A stretch of 64,000 bases of DNA from contig NC_065426.1 of NCBI RefSeq assembly GCF_024362695.1, forward strand, positions 1,798,001 through 1,862,000. The letters run 5' to 3'. This DNA is from Pectinophora gossypiella (Eukaryota; Arthropoda; Insecta; Lepidoptera; Gelechiidae). Numbering within the stretch: the first letter of the stretch is position 1; the number at the start of each line of letters is the position of its first letter. A model generated the notes under the pieces. That model searched no databases. It was not told where the DNA came from and saw only the letters and a program-made list of their open reading frames with translations. A program made the position numbers and the translations under genes. This document shows, one piece after another, positions 54,035-63,944 of the stretch.

Positions 54035-54400
54035 TCGTGAAGGCCCCATGGTCCAATGGTTGAGCGTTGGGCTCACGAAACGGAAGTCCCGAGTTCGAAT
54101 CTTAGTAGGAACTTCACCACAAAAATCACCTTGTGATCACTAGTTTGGTAAGGAGCAAGCTTCTCTTCTTCAATCGTGTGAGTTGTGAGGTGGAATACCA
54201 ACCCCATCAACCTTGGTGTGAGGGTTACGATTGAGCCGCCAAAGGCCCCTGACGTGACTCATGTAACGACTACTAACTTACATCAGTAAGCAAACAAGCA
54301 GGAGTAAGCTGATCACTCGATTGTCCGAAAGTAAGATGACCCGGGCTTCGGAGAGCAAGTGGCAGTCAGTCTCAACTACTATTTACCTTAGTAAGTATAC
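54035..54400 (+). repeat. Rearranged SINE-B with internal inverted tail
   Basis: Head at 54042-54120 (GGTCCAATGGTTGAGCGTTG, GAGTTCGAATCTTAGTAGG). An inverted B tail follows at 54160-54290 (GGTGGAATACCAACCCCATC, GCCGCCAAAGGCCCCTGACG). The forward core then resumes (CGATTGTCCGAAAGTAAGAT). A SINE-B tail thus interrupts a SINE-B in opposite orientation. Confidence 0.65.
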
Positions 54401-54600
54401 AGGGTGTTAGAGACATCGTAACGAATACTGGGGGGAGTGATTCAGACCATGATCCTGAGTTAATATCAAGTGGAATTTTCCGTCGCAAAATTCATGATTT
54501 TTTTTTTATTATTTTCAATTTAAATTTCTATACTTTTACCATCGAAAATTTCCACTTGATATTAAGTCAGAATAATGAATATTCATTACGATGTCACCTG
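54401..54600. repeat. Single unit of hairpin family
   Basis: GGGTGTTAGAGACATCGTAA, TGAGTTAATATCAAGTGGAA, then the inverse ATTTCCACTTGATATTAAGT and ATTACGATGTCACC. Only one fold-back unit, unlike the paired copies elsewhere. Confidence 0.75.
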
Positions 54601-54912
54601 TAATATTTCAAAATTAATTGAAACCACGGCCTTTTTAGACTCCAGTTTCTTCTGTCATGTCTACTTGTCTGTCCATTTAAAAAAAGTCATACAAGCAGAG
54701 CTAACATGCACAACTTGATAAAATTATCGATCGATTCAATAAATTTTGTTGATAATTTGTTTTTTTTTTTCCTAACAATTTTGACAGAACAACATGACTT
54801 ATTTGGGTTCACATGTTAGCACCAATCGACAAATCCACACAATTATAACGTCAAAATTGATAAAATGACCGTGTCAAAATTTTATCAATGTACCCTAGAG
54901 AACGAGCAAAAT

Positions 54913-55289
54913 GGTGCTAATTCCTGTAAATACCATCTAATTTTATTTTAAGTTATATCTGTCATTTTCTTATCCGCCGAAAAGGAAAGGGACGGGTAAT
55001 CGACAAGCATAAATTTTATGAAACATACGTCAATTTTAAACACAAATCTAAAACAACCGTCTAAAAATTTTACATTGGCCAATAACCCGACAGCATTAAG
55101 TTGACAGCACACGTCAAACGGTTTGCATACACCGAGATACGTTTTAATTCGCCCGGGTTATTCATTCATTTACTCATTCTTCCTAAAATTAAGAGCTGTC
55201 AATCATCCGTCCCTTTCCTTTTCGGCGGGTAAGAAAATGACAGGTATAACTTAAAGTAAAATTAGGAGGTGTCTGCAGGAATCGGGGCC
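54913..55289 (-). mobile_element. MITE-400 copy
   Basis: Starts GGTGCTAATTCCTGTAAATA, ends GTCTGCAGGAATCGGGGCC. The interior is conserved with other copies. No clear 3-bp duplication here. Confidence 0.82.
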
Positions 55290-55670
55290 TTGTCAAACTA
55301 AAAACCTGGGACTTCAACTAGCATGCGAATATATATCTGTCTCATCTTGCAAATGCATACTCTGATGAGCTAAGTGAAATGGGTATACTTTTTCGAACGT
55401 GAGTTGAAGGCATGCGATTCAAAATAAGACCCCTGCCAACACCTATAAAAAAAAAAAAAAACAAAAAAAAATCTGGATCCACCACACGTCTCAAGCAAGA
55501 AGAGGGGAATTTTTCATATAAATTCACTAGTAAATTTGGTTGAGCACCAAAATGGGACATCGGCCTTCATAAGTTCGGGTCTTGGTCGTCAAGGACGTGA
55601 CGTCATTATAGAGACGTGCACGGAACTAACTAAGGAGGGATATACATTGTTGGGGAATTAATTGGGTTAT
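55290..55670. other. Intergenic with A-rich run
   Basis: An A-rich stretch (AAAAAAAAAAAAAACAAAAA) lies at 55447-55470. No gene supported. Confidence 0.45.
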
Positions 55671-55673
55671 GTA

Positions 55674-55937
55674 CGGTCACGAGCATTAATATTTATACGC
55701 TTTGGTACCATGTCACATTAACTTTTTTGACAAATTGAACTATAAGTCTCACTAAATGTCAAATATGTTTGTGCGACAGAGTCCTAAAGTGGGTACATTA
55801 TACACCCAAATCATGTACCCACTTTAGAACCCTGTCGCACTATCATATTTGACATTTAATGAGACTTACGGTTTAATTTGTCAAATAAGTTCATATGAAA
55901 TGCTTTCAAAGTGTATACATATTAGTACTCGTGACCG
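55674..55937. mobile_element. Inverted dimer of MITE-G, TA-flanked
   Basis: Two MITE-G copies head to tail-inverted: the left starts CGGTCACGAGCATTAATATT, the right ends ATTAGTACTCGTGACCG. They meet at about 55795-55825 near GTACATTATACACCCAAATC. TA lies outside both ends (55672-55673, 55938-55939). The arms are about 130 bp. Confidence 0.8.
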
Positions 55938-55939
55938 TA

Positions 55940-56190
55940 CTAGGTTCAAAATACATTATGAAATTCAGATTACTAAATAAAGACAGATCTAAAACTAGCA
56001 AAAAGAAAATCTATTAAATTTACTTGTGAATTGTAATCAAGAAAAACGTAATAATCATTCTGACATTTTATCACGTTTGCTATGACGTCACAGTGTGCTT
56101 TTCGTACAAATTCCGTTGTAATTTCATTTTTTGACGTTTAGTAAAAAAGTAACTGATTTGAGTAGTTGGAAACGAGCCTTCTATCTTTGT
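55940..56190. other. Intergenic, nothing recognised
   Basis: AT-rich sequence without a gene or repeat match. Confidence 0.4.
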
Positions 56191-56345
56191 TGCGTGGTCT
56201 AGTGGTTTGAGCGTTAGCCTCACGATCTGGAGGTCCGGATTCCATTCCCAAAGGGGATATTATGGAAATCACTTTGTGAGACTGTTCTTTGTTTGGTAAG
56301 GACTTTGCATGCTTGAAAGACTCCCAGATCTTAAGCCCAACACTA
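56190..56345 (+). repeat. SINE-A head fragment
   Basis: GCGTGGTCTAGTGGTTTGAG, CACGATCTGGAGGTCCGGAT and TTGTGAGACTGTTCTTTGTT, plus TGGTAAGGACTTTGCATGCT; the core and tail are missing. Confidence 0.7.
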
Positions 56346-56760
56346 ACCACTTCGTGCATTTTATTACGTATATTTCAGCTTTCAGAAGTGTACCATGGTC
56401 TTTACGCTCAGATAATTTCGCCCCTCTCGTAGCATGCACGCTAGCATTCAGTTCAAATCACGGCAGATAGTGTTAGTGTCAGGATCTTATCATAAGAGAT
56501 TGTGTTCTCAGGTTAATAGTGTTATACTGGACTGGATTGCACTATCTAGTTGTACACTAAACGCAGTATTAAAGTGAAGGAAATACAAATAGTTTAGTAC
56601 ATTGTGGGCTTTGGGGAATAACGCGCTTTAGTCGCATTTGCTACGCGCTACAGCATCGCGACTGTATCGATGCATACGCGCGACAATGTCAGACGACATG
56701 GGAGGAAGAATGGAGGGAGGCGTGAGTGAAGAACCGCGTTACTGAATCGCGTTTGCATCG
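56346..56760. other. Intergenic, nothing recognised
   Basis: No supported gene; short GC-rich phrases near 56640-56760 without domain content. Confidence 0.4.
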
Positions 56761-56764
56761 CTAC

Positions 56765-57015
56765 CACACCTTGGACACTCCATACAATCAACGTTTTACA
56801 CAGACACCATATAGGTATAGACGTTATCGTACGGTCACGAGCATTAATATGTATACACTTTGGTGCCATGTCACATTAACTTTTTTGACAAATTGAACTG
56901 TAAGTCTCACTAAATGTCAAATATGTTAGTGCGACAGAGTCCTAAAGTGGGTACATCATATTGCTCATGACTGTACACGCGCATCTGTGTATGTGACGTC
57001 TGAGGCCATACGATT
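56765..57015 (+). repeat. Repeat family Q containing a MITE-G insertion
   Basis: Left part TTGGACACTCCATACAATCA ... GACGTTATCG and right part ACACGCGCATCTGTGTATGT are contiguous in the copy at 12820-12910. The intervening 56832-56973 is the MITE. Confidence 0.8.
56832..56973 (+). mobile_element. MITE-G copy nested in family Q
   Basis: Starts CGGTCACGAGCATTAATATG, ends TTGCTCATGACTG, TA on both sides (56830-56831, 56974-56975). The empty site at about 12873 reads ATCGTACACG, consistent with insertion at TA. Confidence 0.88.
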
Positions 57016-57350
57016 GAAGACTAAAGTAAGACCGAGGGGGGTTGAGGTCAACCTAGCTGGTGGGGAACGGAGAGTTGCCGACTGAATCATAGATGTTTAA
57101 TAATAAATGTAGGATGTATGACAGTGTAGATAAAAGAGTAAGATAATACAAAATAAACGAGTAAATCAGAGACAGGTACGTGGGACAGAGATGCAAGATA
57201 CGTGTGTGAAAGAGAAAAGATATGATTGAAGACGTATTCGGTTGAACAGAGTGGAAGAGCGAGAGGTATAAGAAAAAAAGGGGGAGAAGATGACTGAAAG
57301 ACTTTTTTCATTTTCTCTAATTGCAATATTATATTCTGTGCTGTTATTTT
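57016..57350. other. Intergenic, nothing recognised
   Basis: 57035-57085 (GAGGTCAACCTAGCTGGTGG, GGAACGGAGAGTTGCCG) matches 3895-3945. The rest is purine-rich without a gene. Confidence 0.45.
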
Positions 57351-57353
57351 CGA

Positions 57354-57505
57354 AGGTATGTGACCTAACCTGTATTGGGCTGGTTTTCCCTTCGCGGGTC
57401 GGAAGGTCGCAAAGGCAGTCGCTTCTGTAAAAAACCGGAACAGTCAAATATTCAGGTTAAGTAAGCGGACCTTGAGAAATAACGGGATAATGCTAGGGAG
57501 TGTTT
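57354..57505 (+). repeat. SINE-D body fragment (headless)
   Basis: GGTATGTGACCTAACCTGTA, TTGGGCTGGTTTTCCCTTCG and GGCAGTCGCTTCTGTAAAAA match 29575-29670. The tRNA-like head is absent. Confidence 0.75.
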
Positions 57506-57531
57506 ATTTTCCCGCTCCCTCCCACATATAA

Positions 57532-57857
57532 ATAGCCTATATACGTCCCACTGCTGGGCACAGGCCTCCTCTCAATCAACCGGAGGGGGTATGGAGCATA
57601 CTCCACCACGCTGCGCGCTGCTCCAATGCGAGTTGGTGGAGGTGTTTTTACGGCTAATAGCCGGGACCGGCTTAACGTGCCCTCCGAAGCACGGAATCAT
57701 CTTACTTTTTCGGACAATCAGGTGATTCAAGCCTGAAAAGTCCTTACCAAACAAAGGACAGTCTCACAAAGTGATTTCGACAATGTCCCCATCGGGAATC
57801 GAACCCGGACCTCCAGATCGTGAGCCTAACGCTCTAACCACTAGACCACGGAGGCTA
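57532..57857 (-). repeat. SINE-A, full copy
   Basis: Tail at the left (CCCACTGCTGGGCACAGGCC), core GCCCTCCGAAGCACGGAATC, head with B box (GGGAATCGAACCCGGACCTC) and A box at the right. Possible ACATAAATA-type flanking repeat. Contains a small GCTGCGCGCTGCTCC duplication near 57611. Confidence 0.85.
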
Positions 57858-57956
57858 TTACATAAATAATAATAAATAGTATAATAATAAAATATACAGC
57901 CTATCAACCACACAACATTAACAATAAGGTAGTTTTTTTTTTTAAATATAATTATA

Positions 57957-58245
57957 CAGGGTGGCCCAGAAGTTCACGTTCAAAATGAACAATTAGATAG
58001 AGGAGCTCATTAGCTACCAGAAACACCCCCATGTATGGTCAGCAATTATTTACGGTTTAGGAGATATTATATTAGCGACAAAATGATGATTTCTGAAATA
58101 AGGTAGAAAATTAGAAAAAGGTACAAAATGGGTCATATCTCCTAAACCGTAAATAATCGCTGAACATACATGGGGGTGTTTCTGGTAGCTAATTAGTCCC
58201 TCTATCTATTTTTTCATTTTGAACGTGAACTTCTGGGCCACCCTG
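57957..58245. mobile_element. 289-bp mariner-like hairpin MITE
   Basis: Ends CAGGGTGGCCCAGAAGTTCA and the inverse TGAACTTCTGGGCCACCCTG. The arms (about 120 bp) contain AGAAACACCCCCATGTATGG and its near-inverse. Flanked by TA (57955-57956, 58246-58247). CAGGGTG ends and a TA target are typical of Tc1/mariner-derived MITEs. Confidence 0.88.
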
Positions 58246-58466
58246 TATATCAACTTCCGTGCTCTAGCACAGCGTTGGGATTACGAACTTGATGTTCTGG
58301 CTTGATTCCTATTCTTACTTTGTCCGAATCAACTTGTAAGTCCTTTGTGTGGCTTGGACATTCTTGAAAAAAATCTATGGTTTCGGCCCGTGCTGATTTT
58401 GAGCCTGAGATCTCACCATGAGAGTCAAGCGTCATTCCAACTGACCTAACATGGAGAAATACTTAC

Positions 58467-58567
58467 ATAAACTGCCTATATACGTCCCACTGCTGGGCAC
58501 AGGCCTCCCCTCAATCAACCGGAGGGGGTACGGAGCATACTCCACCACGCTGCTCCACTGCGGGATG
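58467..58567 (-). repeat. SINE-A tail module with 9-bp target duplication
   Basis: AATACTTAC at 58458-58466 and 58568-58576 flanks a headless SINE-A tail that begins at the same internal point (CCCGCAGTGGAGCAGCG on the minus strand) as the copy at 52800-52897. Confidence 0.85.
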
Positions 58568-58576
58568 AATACTTAC

Positions 58577-59047
58577 TTAACATGACATGGAGAAATACTT
58601 ACTTAGATGAATTAAAAACACTGCACTTTTTTCCTTTTAATAAAATCCTTCTTCTTTTGACTTACAAAGTAAATATCCAGAATCTTCTTAATTTTTTCAT
58701 CGGGTCAACTATACACGTTGGCTGTCAATTTTGGAAATTGTTTGTTTCGTCTGAATTACCGCCATTTTGCGCATACTGTTTGTTCAGCAGACGGACAAGA
58801 GATTTTTAGTCTGGAGACTGTCAATATTGGATCTAGGTGGGGCTGCGAAAAGAGCGGTGAAGAAAAACTTTATCAATACCTTCATAGTGAAGTATAATAT
58901 GTTCCTAGTTTAAAATCCTATTCAAAAAAATACCAGTGTTATAACAAAAGAAAAAGAAAGACTAAAAGATGGTTTATTATGATGGTTTGTTTTTATTATT
59001 TCTATTTTCACATGGATATTTCTGTATTTTTTATGTTTTAATATTGT
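58577..59047. other. Intergenic, nothing recognised
   Basis: AT-rich; open frames without domains. Confidence 0.45.
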
Positions 59048-59342
59048 TGAGGAGCTCGATGGCGCAGCGGTAACCGCGCTCGGTCTGCGATTGTTGAAGT
59101 AAAGCAACTTTCGCAAAGGCCGGTCATAGGATGGGTGACCACAAAAAAAAAAAGTTTTCATCTCGAGCTCCTCCGTGCTTCGGAAGGCACGTTAAGCCGT
59201 TGGTCTCGGCTGCATTAGCAGTCGTTAATAACCACCAATCCGCACTGGGCCCGCGTGGTGGTTTAAGGCCCGACCTCCCTATCCATCCATAGGGAAGGCC
59301 CGTGCCCCAGCAGTGGGGACGTTAATGGGCTGATGATGATGA
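59048..59342 (+). repeat. SINE-5S copy
   Basis: GATGGCGCAGCGGTAACCGC, then TGTTGAAGTAAAGCAAC and GGATGGGTGACCACAAAA, core CGTGCTTCGGAAGGCACG, tail GCCCCAGCAGTGGGGACG ending GATGATGATGA. Confidence 0.87.
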
Positions 59343-59480
59343 CACTTTATTGCACCAAAATAAAAAGAAATAATTACAAAAAGACTATTAACTAAGTACA
59401 TGGCAAATGGCGGCCTTATCGCTTGTTTGGCCCTTATCTCTTCTGGATCACTTTCTCTCCTACGATTTTTCTCCATCTGC
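59343..59480 (-). pseudogene. LINE 3'-end remnant, minus strand
   Basis: The minus strand reads GAGAAAGTGATCCAGAAGAG, then GCGATAAGGCCGCCATTTGC, ATGTACTTAG and a UTR ending GGTGCAATAAAGTGTC. The peptide (RRESDPEEIRAKQAI-like, then DKAAICHVLS) and the AATAAA-type end resemble lepidopteran LINE 3' ends that I recognise by eye. Short and 5'-truncated. Confidence 0.5.
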
Positions 59481-59984
59481 TAACGTTTTTTTTTTTAAAT
59501 ACTGAATTTAAAAACTAAACCCGACTACGGAAAAATCGCGTATGAAATAAGAAAATCTCATGATTAGGTACGCATTTATCCCTATTCCGAGTAGTCTTAC
59601 CGAGTAGCCTTACCAGTTGAACTACTGGGAATTTCTTTCCTAACTTACTGAATAGTAAGACTTCGCTTTCCCCATTAGTTTTACTATGTAATTTTTTTTT
59701 AAACATAGACCTAGTTAATGATAGACAGTATAGCATTATTAAATTACAAGATTAGGGGATATTTTAAAATAAATTTCATTATCTGCAAGTAACTATCTCA
59801 ATACCTATCATGAATAAAATTAATTTGGTTAAAGTTAAAAGTTGCGGAACAATGGAATTTATATGGACTATAAATTACCTGCACTTTTATCGTCCAAGCA
59901 AATAATACTGATATTAGGCAGCTAAATTACTCAATTGTATACCAATATTTTATGTTTTATGTTTATTTTTATTTTTTTAAAGAA
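59481..59984. other. Intergenic, nothing recognised
   Basis: AT-rich; no supported gene or repeat match. Confidence 0.45.
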
Positions 59985-60168
59985 CGTCTAGGGCCCTGTG
60001 CCGAGGTTTTTCTTGCAGTTTCTTTTCCCCGGCTATACAGGTTGTGAGAAGCTGCAGTAGTTTTAGGCGGATGAGACGTTCGTTATGTAAAATTGACGAT
60101 TCAAAGTGTAACTATGTTACCTACTGAATAAAGATATTTTTGAATTTTGAATTTGAATTTTGAAATGG
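59985..60168 (+). repeat. LINE-P 3' end
   Basis: GTCTAGGGCCCTGTGCCGAG, TTCTTTTCCCCGGCTATACA, GGTTGTGAGAAGCTGCAGTA, then GAATAAAGATATTTTTGAAT and a short TTGAATTT tail. Fragments are at 9915, 22930 and 53640. Confidence 0.7.
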
Positions 60169-60466
60169 GCCTATGATTGAAAAGTATTTTAATGATTTAA
60201 AATATTATAAAAATATTTTAGTCTCAAATCCGAAGAGTGACGATCAGGAAACAGCCGTGGTCGTATGCCTTGGTAAGCTAACTCTTAGGACAAATTGGAG
60301 ACTCCAAAACTCTTATTCGCATATTTTGAAGCCACAATCTCATTATATATTTCTGGGTCCCAGACTATTGTATTAGCCTCTCATATTGCATTAGTCCGTT
60401 TAGTTAGTACCTATAGCTTTCGCTATTATTTTTATTGAAAAAGGATAATGTATGAATAAAATGAAA

Positions 60467-60763
60467 TTGAGGACTCGGCGGCGCAGCGGTAAACGCGCTC
60501 GGTCTGCGATTGTTGAAGTTAAGCAACTTTCACAAAGGCCGGTCATAGGATGGGTGACCACAAAAAAAATTTTTCATCTCGAGCTCCTCCGTGCTTCGGA
60601 AGGCACGTTAAGCCGTTTGTCCCGGCTGCATTAGCAGTCGTTAATAACCACCAATCCGCACTTGGCCCGCGTGGTGGTTTAAGGCCCGATCTCCCTATCC
60701 ATTCATAGAGAAGGCCCGTGCCCCAGCAGTGGGGACGTTAATGGGCTGGTGATGATGATGATG
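60467..60763 (+). repeat. SINE-5S copy with 15-bp target duplication
   Basis: ATGAATAAAATGAAA at 60452-60466 and again at 60764-60778 flanks the element exactly, after a GATGATGATGATG tail. 5S-like segment 60514-60559 (GAAGTTAAGCAAC ... GGATGGGTGACC). The copy looks young. Confidence 0.92.
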
Positions 60764-60912
60764 ATGAATAAAATGAAACGTGCCTACTTGCTGATAGAAG
60801 AGAAGCAGATAACTGATTTAGGTAAGTACTTAATACTAATAAATACTTTAATTAAGTTAATAAAGACAGTTAACTAAAAAGTTGCTTAGATTGTAATTTT
60901 TAAAAAGTTATT

Positions 60913-61299
60913 GGTGCTAATCCCTGCAGACACCATCTAATTTTATTTTAATTATTCATTTCATTTTCTTATCCGCCGACAAGGAAAGGAACCGGTAGGT
61001 AATCAACAAGCATAAAAATGGAACACAATTCAATTTTAAGCACAAATGTAAAACAACCCTATAAAAAAAAAAAAACATTGGCTAATAACCCGACATAATT
61101 ATGTTGACAGCACATGCCAAACAGTTTGCATACCAGCGAGATACCTTTTTGATTCGCCCGAGTTATTCATTCATTTACTCATTCTTCCTAAAATTAAGAG
61201 CTGTCAATCATCCGTCCCTTTCTCTTTCCTTTTTGCGGATAAGAAAATGACAGATATAATTTAAAGTAAAATTAAAAGGTGTAAGCAGGAATCGGGGCC
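60913..61299 (-). mobile_element. MITE-400 copy with ATT target duplication
   Basis: Starts GGTGCTAATCCCTGCAGACA, ends GCAGGAATCGGGGCC. ATT lies on both sides (60910-60912, 61300-61302). An internal A-run expansion is near 61060. Confidence 0.83.
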
Positions 61300-61302
61300 A
61301 TT

Positions 61303-62040
61303 GTATAATCTGGCAAAGCCGAACGCACAAACAGTATTTTTAACTAAAAAATAACACGATCACTGTGTAACTGAAAATTAGATATCAACCCCTCACGTGC
61401 AATGTTATTTTTTCTATAAACACATTCGAATTTATTTACATAGACATATTATGGCAGGAAAAAATGTGGCTTAGGAGCCCCTAAGCCAGCCGGCTTAGAG
61501 GACATCTCGCTGGGGCTTGGCTTAGGGGTGCCCCACATATGGGACATGCACGTATGAGTTATAAATTTATTGTCTCATATGTGGTTCATACACAATGAAC
61601 GTGTTAAGTATTAGAGATTGGCTCATTTATCGCTGGATAAAAGTCGAAAGAATTAACTTATAAGACTGTCGTTTTATATTATTATTCTTGATTAATAAAT
61701 GAAGAGCGATTCAACGGATTCACTTAAATTCTCTGTCATTCCATTTCTTAACATTCGTCTTTGGGTAATAAATCTCTCAATAAAATGTAAATTTAAGCCC
61801 GCAGAAGTCTTGTAGCAATCTGAAATAGCACTTAAAGTAAAATAAGTTTGGTCACATTAAAGTTGAATGTTTTGACAGGCGAGGAAACTTTTCCAATTTT
61901 CCATTCCATGGAACAAAGGTCGCTTGCCCGAAACGCATTTCGGTTGGAGTCCAAAAAACTCGTAAATTCTGGTATAGTCCGGCCATTAAGGGCCCTATCT
62001 CACTATGACACCATGGGTGTGTCACCGACGAGGAAATATC
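61303..62040. other. Intergenic, nothing recognised
   Basis: 61465-61540 has repeated GGCTTAG and CCCCTAAGCC phrases forming short inverted repeats. No gene supported. Confidence 0.45.
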
Positions 62041-63010
62041 TATACTAATAATTATAAGTGTGAAAGTGTATGTATCTAGTGTGTAAGTGTATGTGTCTAG
62101 TGTGTAAGTGTAAGTGTTTGTGTTTAGTGTGTAAGTGTTTGTGTGTAAGTGTATTTTTATTTTATTTTATTTTTTAAAAAGATTACAACCACATCACACA
62201 TATTGAGCTTATTCCACAACTTAACTAGGTATTCTGACTGATATGTGTAACAATAACGGTGTACATAGCACTCGCAATCAATAAACTAATTTACAAATTC
62301 AACAGTAGCAAATAGGTTAATTAAACTTAATTAAACTAAATCGAAACATACAAATAAACTTTGGTGATAGATTTAGAATATTAACTCAAAAAGTGCCGAA
62401 TAATTTTAGACCTGAAACTGTGTAACTTGTCATGAAATATATCCACATCAATTCCAGCATTAATATTATTATACTCCTTAAGCATCCTCACAGTTGGTGA
62501 CTGTCGGCCCAAATTTGTTCTACAAAAGGGCGTGTAAAATAACCTACCAATTTTATTCCGGGGATATCTTGAGAGAACAGAAAGGGAGGAACATTCCGGA
62601 AGACCACCGCACTGTATATGACCAGTGTAAGTGTATGTGTCTAGTGTTTACATCTGGTTAAGTTCATTAGTGTAAATTTCTAAATCATTCATTTATTTAT
62701 ATAAATAAGGATGAAAGCAAGCGAATCATTTCCGACACAAGTGCTTTTAGTACTTAATGGGAAGACTTATTCACATATTGTTATGTTTATTTGGAAAAAT
62801 AAACTATTTTTTTTAGTATGTAAGTGCAAGTGTATGTGTCTAGTATGTAAGTGTAGTGTATGTGTCTAGTGTGTAAGTGAGTATGTGTGTAAGTGTTTGT
62901 GTGTCCGTCTTTCAAGACAATACGGAGCGACGAATTGACGTAATTTTTTAAGTGGAGATAGTTGAAAGGATGGCAAGTGACATAGGCTATTTTTTGTCTC
63001 TTTTAAACGT
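62041..63010 (+). repeat. Dispersed repeat with expanded minisatellite, split by a LINE
   Basis: Starts TATACTAATAATTATAAGTG and GAAAGTGTATG, and ends CGGAGCGACGAATTGACGTA, GGAGATAGTTGAAAGGATGG, GTGACATAGGCTATTTTTTG. This order is a common lepidopteran dispersed repeat that I recognise by eye. Its GTGTTTG segment is expanded into ~20-bp GTGTAAGTGTATGTGTCTA units (62055-62155 and 62815-62900) and interrupted by 62156-62624. A third unit block is at 62624-62645, and 62645-62810 is AT-rich spacer. Confidence 0.65.
62156..62624 (-). pseudogene. 5'-truncated LINE inserted in the minisatellite
   Basis: Minus-strand frame 62623 to 62381 is open for 80 codons then stops. It contains GGLPECSSLSVLSRYPRNKI, GRLFYTPFCRTNLGRQSPTV, RMLKEYNNINAGIDVDIFHD and a terminal KIIRHFLS. 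The RTN-x-G-RQSP segment followed by a Y/N-rich helix and an FxxxL end is typical of the extreme C terminus of lepidopteran LINE ORFs. The 3' UTR extends left to about 62156 and ends in TTTTA repeats. GTGTAAGTGTA lies on both sides but is also part of the minisatellite. Not previously apparent as an ATG-initiated frame. Confidence 0.7.
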
Positions 63011-63047
63011 CCCACTTCCCTTCTTTGCCCTGTCACCTTGAAATAAT

Positions 63048-63240
63048 GGCCTCTGAGGTCTAGATGTTGAGCATTGGGCTCACGATCCGGAGGTCCCGGA
63101 TTCGAATCCCGGTGGGGACATAATCACAAAAATCACTTTGTGATCCCTACTTTGGTTAGGATATTAAAGGCTGATCACCTGCTTGTCCGAAAGTAAGATG
63201 ATCCGTGCTTCGGAAGGTACGTTAAGCCGTTGGTCCCGTA
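63048..63240 (+). repeat. SINE-B head and core
   Basis: CCTCTGAGGTCTAGATGTTG, GATTCGAATCCCGGTGGGGA, TTTGTGATCCCTACTTTGG, core CGTGCTTCGGAAGGTACG, AGCCGTTGGTCCCG; truncated before the tail. Confidence 0.8.
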
Positions 63241-63465
63241 GAAGCTAATACCATACGTATATTCTGTGAAATGTGTTTTCTTAACGGTCTAAAGCTTGTA
63301 CTCTCATCAATATCCAACCCTCTACGGACGTAGCGTGAAAGATGTAAGCGTGTCTTCTTTCGCTTCAATCAATTCCCGATAGACTTCGAATCGGAACATC
63401 TGTTATTTTATGTACGTAAGTGTGCTATTTGAAATCTTGACTGTCAATACCCACATATATACAGG
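63241..63465. other. Intergenic, nothing recognised
   Basis: No gene or repeat match. Confidence 0.4.
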
Positions 63466-63905
63466 ATGTTAGTGACATCGTAACGAAAACTTTGAGGGAT
63501 GATTCTGGGTTGATATCAAGTGGAATGAATTGTAGCGTTGACAGCGACTCTCCGAACGGCGACCCTCGCTTTTCCGTCGCAGAAGTATGAATACGAAAAT
63601 AATTTAAAAATACAAAAATTTGCATGAATTTTCCGACAGAAAATTCCACTTGATATCAACTCAGAATCATGGTGTGAACAATCCCGCTTAGTATTCGTTA
63701 CGGTGTCACTAACATCCATACCTACTTGTATGGCTACATGTATGGGGTATAAGTGACATTGCAACGAAAACTTTGAGAGGTGATTCAGACCATGTTTCTT
63801 AGTTAATAACAAATGGAATTTTCCGTCGCAAAAGTATAGAACTGAAAATTATTAAAAAATGACACTTAAATTTTCATAAATTTTTCGACAGAAAATTCAA
63901 CTTAG
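63466..63905. repeat. Double-hairpin repeat, copy 3 (partial)
   Basis: First unit 63466-63715, carrying a ~45-bp insertion near 63527-63570 (AATTGTAGCGTTGACAGCGA). The linker CATACCTACTTGTATGGCTA follows, then a second unit from 63745 that breaks down after 63900. Confidence 0.8.
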
Positions 63906-63944
63906 TAGCTGCCAGATGCCAATCCATGACACTTTATGGACGAA

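Noticed and set aside
60514..60559. 5S rRNA gene or pseudogene
   Set aside because: Only the internal promoter region resembles 5S rRNA; the flanks are SINE sequence common to three copies.
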